A stretch of 64,000 nucleotides of DNA. Origin: Glaciimonas sp. PCH181 (lineage in GTDB: Bacteria > Pseudomonadota > Gammaproteobacteria > Burkholderiales > Burkholderiaceae_D). This document shows positions 57,797 through 64,000 of the stretch, piece after piece. Below the pieces are notes generated by a model. It was given only the letters and a program-made list of their open reading frames with translations, had not been told where the DNA came from and did no database searches. A program made the translations under genes and the position numbers. The stretch spans positions 186,001 through 250,000 of the forward strand of contig NZ_PYFP01000001.1 of NCBI RefSeq assembly GCF_003056055.1. Reading direction: 5' to 3'. How positions within the stretch are numbered: position 1 is the stretch's first letter; every line of letters starts with the position of its first letter.

Positions 57797-57920
57797 GAAT
57801 CACGCTACAGCAATATCAGCAAGACTAAGAATCTCCGCAATATCTCCATCGATGACGATGGCAGCGTCGTATCGCCCACTCAAACAACCACGCCCGACAT
57901 TCACCGCTACAAAAACATCT
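57797..57920. other. Unassigned sequence between the IS256 relic and imuB
   Basis: About 124 bases that match neither the transposase nor imuB. On the plus strand one frame reads [18 protein letters not shown] then [15 protein letters not shown], which looks protein-like but is not a family I recognise. On the minus strand, the imuB stop is followed at once by AAG ATG TTT TTG TAG, possibly the remains of a dnaE2 start. The origin of the segment is unknown. Confidence 0.4.
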
Positions 57921-59441
57921 TCACCCAAACAAACCATGTAAAAACCAATTTATCTCCTCACCGGCACGTTCCCGATAAACCCAATAACACGCCCCCTCGT
58001 CACCCTCTGCAACAAAATAATCCCGCACCGCGATCCGCGCATCCCACCACCCAGCCTCAATCCGCTCCGGCCCTGACAAAAATTGCAACGGCGATCCATA
58101 AAACGGACGATGATCCCGCACCAACAAAGCCAACGGTTGTTGCAACAACCAAAACGGCCGTCGACCCAAAACAACCGTATTCGCCATATCAACGGTATTG
58201 CCCGCCTGCGCACCAATCGCGCCAGACGCACCAACATTACTCGCCCCCCGCCAACCATTCGCCACCTCCGGCCGATGGTCCGCCACCGCCGCTGGCGTCA
58301 ACACACTCTCCGCACCAAGACGCGCAGTCAATAACTCTAATAAACGATGATAATCAGCCGTCGTTCCACCCGGCTCGGGAAATAACGACCCCGTTGGCGG
58401 CAACATCGGCGTCACCTGCGTCGCGCTCAGCCGTAGCGAAATAATTGGTGCGCTTAACTGAAAGCGACTCAAGCGTTCTTTTAATAACCGCAACAAATGC
58501 GCCTCATGCCAGGCCGGTTCGGCCAACGTTACCTCTAATGTACTAGGCAAAACTGCCTGACGTCCACGCTCATGCGCCATCGACAGCACAAAACCAGAAA
58601 TAGCCAATTGCTGCACCGTCAGCCAACCAATCATTTGCTGAATCAAACGACGCGCCCCAAACAAGACCGCCTCCGCATGTTCGATGCGATCCGGTAACTC
58701 CAGATAGGCTGAAAACTCCTTCGGTGCCCGCACCCAGTCAAACATCTCCGGCGCAATTCCATATGCACAATCCAGCGCTTCCAATATCCGCTTGTCGCTA
58801 CGCCGCTGCAATCCGGCCCGCGGCAATTTACGCAGATCGCCTAACGTGCTACAACCAATCTCTTCCAGCCATTGCTGATAAGGATGCGTCGCCGGTAATA
58901 TCCAAAATGGCAACGCGTTCAAATGCCGCGCCATAGTCTCGATACGGATGCAGCGACGTTGTTTGCGCAAGCCCGCATGTGCAAGAGAATGCGGAAGATA
59001 GCGCGCCAGCAACCACGCGCCCTGTGCTGTCGGGGCCATGCTGATCTGGGCGCTGAAACCCAGCGTATTAATACTGGCGCGCACACGTCGGCACAACCTT
59101 AACCGACCTCCAAAAGCACTCAGACTGGCGCTGACATTGAGTAGCAGACTGGCTTCTTCTGCATGGGCAACCTCTGGGGTGTACTGCAATAAGGTCAGCG
59201 CTACCGCCTCCAGCACAGTTTGTTCTTGCGTCGCATCGCGCTCACAAAGCGTGGTCTGCGGCGCGATTGCCAGCACGCCGCCGCGTCGCATACCGCTGCG
59301 AACCCCACTGGCGGCGGCGCTGCCGGTCATGGTCAAGACTTGATCGTGCTCTAACACTGCAACCATGCCGGGTGCAGACCAGCTTGGGCGCACTGTTTCT
59401 AAGGCCAATAACGGCAGATGAACGCCTATCCATAAAGCCAT
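57921..59441 (-). CDS. imuB: ImuB, inactive Y-family polymerase of the mutagenesis cassette
   Basis: ImuB is a Y-family polymerase homologue without catalytic activity that binds the beta clamp and brings ImuA and DnaE2 to lesions. The 506-residue protein starts [19 protein letters not shown] and keeps the Y-family fold; the clamp-facing and C-terminal region ends in NWFLHGLFG, as usual. It follows imuA by nine bases. The normal third gene, dnaE2, should lie downstream (to the left), but there is an IS256 relic and a cut aldehyde dehydrogenase instead. The 3' part is GT-rich in the coding strand. Confidence 0.92.
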   Translation of the reverse strand: MALWIGVHLPLLALETVRPSWSAPGMVAVLEHDQVLTMTGSAAASGVRSGMRRGGVLAIAPQTTLCERDATQEQTVLEAVALTLLQYTPEVAHAEEASLLLNVSASLSAFGGRLRLCRRVRASINTLGFSAQISMAPTAQGAWLLARYLPHSLAHAGLRKQRRCIRIETMARHLNALPFWILPATHPYQQWLEEIGCSTLGDLRKLPRAGLQRRSDKRILEALDCAYGIAPEMFDWVRAPKEFSAYLELPDRIEHAEAVLFGARRLIQQMIGWLTVQQLAISGFVLSMAHERGRQAVLPSTLEVTLAEPAWHEAHLLRLLKERLSRFQLSAPIISLRLSATQVTPMLPPTGSLFPEPGGTTADYHRLLELLTARLGAESVLTPAAVADHRPEVANGWRGASNVGASGAIGAQAGNTVDMANTVVLGRRPFWLLQQPLALLVRDHRPFYGSPLQFLSGPERIEAGWWDARIAVRDYFVAEGDEGACYWVYRERAGEEINWFLHGLFG

Positions 59442-59451
59442 TTGCGCGCTC

Positions 59452-60282
59452 CTAAAAATCGGCCACGCGCGCTAATGTCGGCTCTGCGACGCTTGCAGAG
59501 GATGTTTGCGCTGCTGGTGCCGGTTTTATGTTGGATTCTGTGTAACGCTTAGCAGGTGGTGTGAATGACTGTGTTTCAATCGTCGCAGAAGGGGCCGCGC
59601 TGTCTTGCTTATTGTCTGGCCACGCAAGATAAAGCGCTTGTGTATGTTGCGGGCCGCGCCGTTTAAGTAGTTGTACCGCGATGCCATTATGGGCGGGACG
59701 CAGCAGCAGCCGGAGTGGGGCGGGCGACGATTCATGTGCAGCGCTCAGCGGCCGGATCATCCACAGCATGGTGTCGCTGGCTTGGGCTGCCAGATGCAAC
59801 CGACGCAGCGCATCGGTACGGATATGCGATTGCCAGAACAGCAGCGCGCCGCAGCTGCCATTGCGCAAAATCTGCTCAGCGGACCATAGCGCATCGGCAC
59901 TGCCGCTGGTATTAATCCACAGCAAACGCTGCGCCGCCAGACCCCATCCGCTCCACGCGGCGATGTGCGGCAGATGGGGCGGCTGTAATAAAATTATTTT
60001 GCGTTGTTGCTGTGTAAGGGCCTTTAAGGCGGGCTGCAATAAGTGCATTTCGCCAATCCCGGCTTGCTGCAATAACAACTCAATCAAGGCCGAATGCGGC
60101 CAGCCGCCGTTGGGTAATTCCCGGTCCAGCGCCGCATGACCAGAGGCGATCACAGCCCCGCGATAAGTCGACATTTGATTGCCGCGCCACAACGCATGCG
60201 GCAATGTCTCCGCCAGCGATTGGGCTGCGGCTGAGATCGTGCTGGTGCCGGGCTGCGACACACTGCGTGGATTGGCTGACAT
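59452..60282 (-). CDS. imuA: ImuA, RecA/SulA-like protein of the mutagenesis cassette
   Basis: ImuA is a RecA-fold protein of the SOS mutagenesis complex with ImuB and DnaE2. In 276 residues it shows the entry motif SGHAALDRELPNGGWPHSALIELLLQQAGIGE, in place of a proper Walker A, and LLQPPHLPHIAAWSGWGL and MLWMIRPLS further on. A strong LexA box lies 88 bases upstream. The end (about 220-276) is a low-complexity Pro/Ala/Ser stretch. SulA-like annotations in databases usually refer to the same family. Confidence 0.9.
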   Translation of the reverse strand: MSANPRSVSQPGTSTISAAAQSLAETLPHALWRGNQMSTYRGAVIASGHAALDRELPNGGWPHSALIELLLQQAGIGEMHLLQPALKALTQQQRKIILLQPPHLPHIAAWSGWGLAAQRLLWINTSGSADALWSAEQILRNGSCGALLFWQSHIRTDALRRLHLAAQASDTMLWMIRPLSAAHESSPAPLRLLLRPAHNGIAVQLLKRRGPQHTQALYLAWPDNKQDSAAPSATIETQSFTPPAKRYTESNIKPAPAAQTSSASVAEPTLARVADF

Positions 60283-60369
60283 AGAAGGACTTAAGTAAAA
60301 ACTGGCGTAATCGCTGAAATTTAAATGGCATTAACTGCAAAATGAGGGGAAAGACATTCCCTTATTTAA

Positions 60370-60385
60370 CTGTATAAATATACAG
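60370..60385. promoter_or_regulatory. LexA (SOS) box of imuAB
   Basis: CTGTATAAATATACAG is a perfect match to CTGT-N8-ACAG. It lies 88 bases upstream of the imuA start. It indicates that imuA-imuB are repressed by LexA and induced by DNA damage, as in other bacteria with this cassette. Confidence 0.9.
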
Positions 60386-60628
60386 TATATTTGCAGTGTG
60401 CCCTAAGCCAGTTTTGTTATAAGTCCGTTCTCAATGCGGATATTTTATTTGATGGAAGTGCGGGAAATTTCTTTGTGGAAATAAAGATTGTCGGTGTAAC
60501 ACCGCAAAATGCACGCATAACGCGACACTGCTAATCGGTCGAATAAAATTATTTTAGGGAGCGATCAGAGAACAAACAAGCGCCGGGGGAGCGTGAAAAA
60601 GGGGATATCTTCAGAAAGAAGATGATAA

Positions 60629-60653
60629 GAAAAGGGGATCTGCTGGCGATCCC
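60629..60653 (-). terminator. Terminator downstream of the small-peptide ORF
   Basis: Read on the minus strand, GGGATC, 7 bases, GATCCC is followed by CTTTTC. It lies about 85 bases after the stop of the 30-residue frame and supports transcription of that region from right to left. Confidence 0.6.
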
Positions 60654-60737
60654 TTAGCAAACATGTGTCAGTGCAGATGAAGCAGATTTGTTATCCAAAA
60701 CAAGCGACTCGATGTCAGTGCAAGACATCAGCGGTGT

Positions 60738-60830
60738 TTATTTGCTGGTATGGTAAAAGCGTAGCGCAAATGCGCAAATAACCAAAGCAATAGGAAATAC
60801 GGTAGGAAGAGCGTGAAGAAATGCGTTCAT
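60738..60830 (-). CDS. Possible 30-residue membrane peptide
   Basis: A short frame encodes MNAFLHALPTVFPIALVICA followed by FALRFYHTSK: one hydrophobic helix with a short basic tail, a common layout for bacterial single-pass micro-proteins. A GAGGT ribosome binding site lies five to nine bases before the ATG and an intrinsic terminator follows the gene. No family is known to me. The combination of start, ribosome binding site, helix and terminator makes it a reasonable candidate, but such a short frame can arise by chance. Confidence 0.45.
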   Translation of the reverse strand: MNAFLHALPTVFPIALVICAFALRFYHTSK

Positions 60831-61050
60831 GAAAGACCTCATAAAGTTGAATTGTTGCGTTGCAGTATATGAGGTGACGTGGCCTGGGGCTAATTTAGTC
60901 TTCGGATATGCGTTATACGCTATTGAAATATCTTGTTGTCATTGTGCAACTATTCCAAGTGAAAATGCCGCCTGACAAATTGGCGGAAGGGAACTCAAGG
61001 CTTTCGTTGTCCTCATATGATTAATGCTAGCGTCAGCGTCTGAATTTGCG

Positions 61051-61779
61051 CTATTGATCCAACTCTGGATAGTGGCGAAAAATACCTTGTCGGTTAAACG
61101 CAATTCGTCTTGACGATGCCAAGTATTTGGCAATACGCGGCTGTGTTGCCACCAGTTGATGGAGTGTTATCAAGCGTGGAATGTCGGCGGCCAGGCGGTG
61201 CATGGTTTTAGGGAACGCATAACGCAAACCTGCGATTATTTGGAACAATGATAGGTCGACATAGGTCAGCGCATCTCCGATCGTATAACTGTCGCTGTGC
61301 GGATTACGCGCGTGGATAGTCTCAAAATAGTCTAGAAATTTAGGTAATCGTGCGCTAGTAAAATCCTGGGCACGGCGTAGCGCTTCTGGTTTTTGATCTT
61401 TGTAATACAGCCCGCTGGCGACCGGATGATGCGTGTCATGGACTTCGGTGATCAGATCGGTGATGGTCAGCTGTAACTGATGTGCCCACAGGCGACTAGC
61501 TTCGTCTTCGGGCACTAATCCGCATCGTGGCCCCAGAAACAACAGGATATTGGCGGTTTGTCCTATCACCATATCGCCAGCCTGCAAGAACGGCGGCGCG
61601 AAAGAGGGCGAGGGATTTTTTACATTTTCCATCAGGCGCAACATGGCTGGAACGCCCATGCCGCTTCGCTCTGAACGCCGCGCGATGTCGGTATAGGCCG
61701 CGCCAGCTTGCTCTAATGCAAGACGGACAAATTCACCACGTCCTTGTATCGTCGGCCAGTAATATAGTTTATAGCGCAT
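61051..61779 (-). CDS. Glutathione S-transferase-like protein
   Basis: A 242-residue protein with the GST fold. The thioredoxin-like N-terminal part has YYWPTIQGRGEFVRLALEQAG (split: YYWPTIQGRGEFVRLALE), a sigma/alpha-like catalytic Tyr region, and FAPPFLQAGDMVIGQTANIL with the cis-Pro and glutathione-binding QTANI. The helical C-terminal domain includes YTIGDALTYVDLSLFQIIAGL. Its substrate is unknown. It stands alone on the minus strand. Confidence 0.9.
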   Translation of the reverse strand: MRYKLYYWPTIQGRGEFVRLALEQAGAAYTDIARRSERSGMGVPAMLRLMENVKNPSPSFAPPFLQAGDMVIGQTANILLFLGPRCGLVPEDEASRLWAHQLQLTITDLITEVHDTHHPVASGLYYKDQKPEALRRAQDFTSARLPKFLDYFETIHARNPHSDSYTIGDALTYVDLSLFQIIAGLRYAFPKTMHRLAADIPRLITLHQLVATQPRIAKYLASSRRIAFNRQGIFRHYPELDQ

Positions 61780-61997
61780 CGTTTTCCATTGAAAAAGTGA
61801 GAATAAATTTTATGGACAATATTGCATAATAAGTATTGAAGTATTGCTGAACGGCGAGCATTTACAAGGCATTAATGTATTTTGGATAAACATTTTATAG
61901 GGTGCGAACAAGGTTAATCTGCTTGATTCTCTTTCCCTGAATTTAATGAGAGCGTATTTTTTAGCAGCTAATTTTTCTAGCAATAAGATAATCACTG

Positions 61998-62972
61998 ATG
62001 AGGCAAATATTGAAGAGAAATACAGGATGGCGGCATCGATTATGTATGGTCTTTGCGGGCTTGGTTGTCTGGGGTACTTTGGCAGGCATCGGATCGGCTA
62101 ACGCAGCTGGATTGGATAAGCAGGATGCGGTGGATCACGTAGAAAAACTGGATGTCCATTCCGCCGTATCGTTACGGGCTAAGTATGCCGAGTTACAGGC
62201 GCAACTCAGCCATAATCAGTTTAAGCGGCCGTTGTATATGGATTCGATCGAGTCGCCGAATCATTTGAAGGGCGATATCTACGCATTGGTTGATTATCCG
62301 TTTGCCACTGTGAATACCGCCTTAAATGACCCTGCGCATTGGTGCGACGTGTTGACATTGCATCTGAACATAAAATATTGTCAGGCATCGGTAAATAAGT
62401 CGGTCAGCAGCCTGATGGTCAGCATTGGGACCAAATACGATAAGCCGTTGAGTGAGGCTTATCCAGTCAAATTTACCTATAACGGGGTGGTCAATACGCC
62501 GGAATATTTTGCAGTGCGTCTGAATGCAAAGAACGGCCCTTTGAGTACCAGCGATTATCACATTCAGCTTGAAGCAGTATCTGTCGCCGACGGTAAAACA
62601 TTCCTGCATTTGACGTATTCGTATGCGTATAGTTTTACCGGGCGTCTGGCAATGCAGGGTTATTTGGCAACTATCGGTCGGGATAAAGTGGGTTTCACAA
62701 CTTTGCAGGATGTGAATGGCAAGCAAGTACATCAGGCGGATTATATTGGCGGTGTGCGCGGCTTGATTGAGCGCAATACGATGCGGTATTACCTTGCGAT
62801 TGATTCTTATCTTGCCGCCTTTTCGGCACCGCCTGCGGCCCAGCGCGAAATGCGTTTACAAAACTGGTTTGCATCAACCGAGCAATATCACAGGCAGCTG
62901 CATGAGATGGATCGCGCTACTTATCTTGAGATGAAACATAGCGAGTATTTGCGTCAGCAAAAGACGCCATAG
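61998..62972 (+). CDS. Secreted protein, function unknown
   Basis: A 324-residue predicted secreted protein. The signal peptide (GWRHRLCMVFAGLVVWGTLA, ending near SANAAG) is followed by DAVDHVEKLDVHSAVSLRAKYAEL and a region with PLYMDSIESPNHLKGDIYALVDYPF, and a lipid- or ligand-binding START/SRPBCC-like layout is possible (DVLTLHLNIKYC, GYLATIGRDKVGFT). I do not recognise a named family; similar proteins occur in Burkholderiales as hypotheticals. The stop is followed 16 bases later by the convergent LysR gene. Confidence 0.75.
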   Translation: MRQILKRNTGWRHRLCMVFAGLVVWGTLAGIGSANAAGLDKQDAVDHVEKLDVHSAVSLRAKYAELQAQLSHNQFKRPLYMDSIESPNHLKGDIYALVDYPFATVNTALNDPAHWCDVLTLHLNIKYCQASVNKSVSSLMVSIGTKYDKPLSEAYPVKFTYNGVVNTPEYFAVRLNAKNGPLSTSDYHIQLEAVSVADGKTFLHLTYSYAYSFTGRLAMQGYLATIGRDKVGFTTLQDVNGKQVHQADYIGGVRGLIERNTMRYYLAIDSYLAAFSAPPAAQREMRLQNWFASTEQYHRQLHEMDRATYLEMKHSEYLRQQKTP

Positions 62973-62988
62973 AGATGGCTATGTAATC

Positions 62989-63915
62989 TTAGATAATTGT
63001 TTGCGCCAGTCGTTTGGTCAGTCGTTGCATGATATCGGCTTGCCCCATGCGTGCTATCCACCAGGCCAGCGCCGCACCATTTTCGCCAGTACGCCAGGCC
63101 AGATAAAATGTTTCATCCTGCCTTGGCTCTTCTACTTCTTTTGTAATTAACAGACCTGATGCCAGCGCTGCTCTGGCGCAGGGTTCTGGTAGAAATCCGA
63201 AACCAATTCCCGCCACCTGTAATGCATATTTGCTTTGCATATCCGGCACCGTTAATGTGTCTTGTCCGAACAGAATTCCGACGGTGCGGGCGGCCATTCT
63301 TCTAGCCGAATCGGCAACCGTAATCGCACGATACGGATGCATATCGGCTTTGCCGATGGGATGCGTGATCTGTGCCAGCGGATGCGTCGGCGCTACCGCA
63401 AAGACAAAAGGGATAGAACCTAACGGTTCGGCAATATAACCGCCGCCAGAAGGCCCCATGCCGGGCGCAGCGATCAGCAAATCGACGCGGCGGTCGAGCA
63501 GCGCTTCCCACGTGCCATCCAGCGACTCGCGCACGATACGCAATCTGGTGCGATCCGCTACGGTATAAAAAGCAGCGATATCGTCGGCCAGCGCTGCGCC
63601 TGAAAACAGCGAATCAAGCCCGAGTGTGAGTTCGGTCTCCCAGCCAGAGGCCACGCGCCGGACCCGATGTTCCAGGTCTTCAGCGGCCTTGAGCAGATAA
63701 CGGCCTTCCTTCAGCAGTTCTACGCCAGCAGGTGTCAGTTTGACTTTCGGCCCCTTGCGTTCGAACACCTGCACACCCAGATCTTCTTCAAGTTTGGCCA
63801 CCGTGTAGGAAATTGTCGATGGCACACGGTGCAGCGCCACACCGGCGGCAGAAAATGAACCGCGTCGATCAATGGCATCAAGAATTTGTAAGGCATCAAG
63901 ACTTAATCTAAGCAT
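62989..63915 (-). CDS. LysR-family transcriptional regulator
   Basis: A 308-residue LysR regulator. The N-terminal helix-turn-helix reads LDALQILDAIDRRGSFSAAG and then VPSTISYTVAKLEEDLGVQVFERKGPKVKLTPAG. The substrate-binding domain follows (ELTLGLDSLFSGAALADDI). The ATG at 63915 is preferred; a GTG two codons upstream is the alternative. Its likely target, by position, is a divergent gene starting beyond the right edge of the window. Confidence 0.9.
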   Translation of the reverse strand: MLRLSLDALQILDAIDRRGSFSAAGVALHRVPSTISYTVAKLEEDLGVQVFERKGPKVKLTPAGVELLKEGRYLLKAAEDLEHRVRRVASGWETELTLGLDSLFSGAALADDIAAFYTVADRTRLRIVRESLDGTWEALLDRRVDLLIAAPGMGPSGGGYIAEPLGSIPFVFAVAPTHPLAQITHPIGKADMHPYRAITVADSARRMAARTVGILFGQDTLTVPDMQSKYALQVAGIGFGFLPEPCARAALASGLLITKEVEEPRQDETFYLAWRTGENGAALAWWIARMGQADIMQRLTKRLAQTII

Positions 63916-64000
63916 GTCCACTTTCGAATATAAAAATAACGCGTAGGGCTTACATTGCCTTGGCGCTTGTATGCTTTTTATCCATCATGAGGTTAGATGG

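Larger units (their letters stand above)
60386..61050. other. Intergenic region between imuA and the GST gene
   Basis: Apart from the LexA box at its left edge, this region holds a possible minus-strand micro-gene (60738-60830) with its own terminator (60629-60653). The rest shows no gene, repeat or RNA that I can name. Confidence 0.4.

Noticed and set aside
58083..59455. Several plus-strand frames opposite imuB
   Set aside because: Composition is the mirror of the imuB codons and none has a ribosome binding site or domain.
1..64000. CRISPR arrays, prophage genes, toxin-antitoxin or restriction systems
   Set aside because: No spaced direct repeats, no phage structural or integrase genes and no defence-system families were seen.

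Overview
The window looks like a chromosomal segment of a betaproteobacterium of the order Burkholderiales, most likely family Oxalobacteraceae (Glaciimonas, Collimonas or Herminiimonas type). This rests on the pgeF-phaC-phaB-phaR-rimO order, an FtrABCD iron operon, a fused LivM-LivG protein and the protein sequences themselves. Base composition is moderate. The genus is a guess from pattern recognition, not a search result.

Layout. 1-4.4 kb: end of pgeF, a small membrane protein, and the polyhydroxybutyrate genes phaC, phaB and phaR. 4.8-9.9 kb: rimO, a small secreted protein, a cystathionine beta-lyase-like enzyme, a GNAT acetyltransferase, a small membrane protein and serB. 10-17.8 kb: mfd, ispD-ispF (MEP isoprenoid pathway), an EnvZ/OmpR-type two-component pair and a divergent small basic secreted protein. 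18.0-18.4 kb: two identical tRNA-Arg(ACG) genes, each with its own terminator. 18.6-22.1 kb: ftrABCD ferrous iron uptake behind a Fur-box-like sequence. 22.5-26.2 kb: a bile-acid-symporter-family transporter, an aldo/keto reductase and an MFS exporter. 26.8-32.6 kb: a cold-shock protein and a branched-chain amino-acid-type ABC transporter (livK, livH, fused livMG, livF). 32.7-33.7 kb: a TerC-family membrane protein behind a yybP-ykoY (Mn2+) riboswitch. 33.8-38.7 kb: a LysR regulator divergent from malate synthase (aceB), then nsrR and hmp, each preceded by an NsrR-type operator. 38.8-47.0 kb: a giant alpha-2-macroglobulin-like protein with a thioester motif, overlapping pbpC. 47.2-51.8 kb: a MacA-MacB-outer-membrane-factor tripartite exporter.

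51.9-60.4 kb is the most rearranged part. It holds a BktB-like thiolase, a frameshifted and shortened DUF1302 outer-membrane gene, an intact GMC alcohol dehydrogenase, an aldehyde dehydrogenase cut off after about 117 residues, an internal fragment of an IS256-family transposase, and imuB-imuA under a perfect LexA box. dnaE2, the usual third gene of the imuA-imuB-dnaE2 mutagenesis cassette, is not next to imuB; the scar sits there instead. 60.6-64 kb: a possible 30-residue membrane peptide gene, a glutathione S-transferase-like protein, an unknown secreted protein and a LysR regulator.

Most of the window is ordinary core genome and I did not find a convincingly new system. The points most worth checking are the imuAB/IS256/ALDH scar, the decayed porin gene, the riboswitch, the paired NsrR operators, the thioester-macroglobulin/PBP1C pair with its long N-terminus, and the small membrane peptide candidate.
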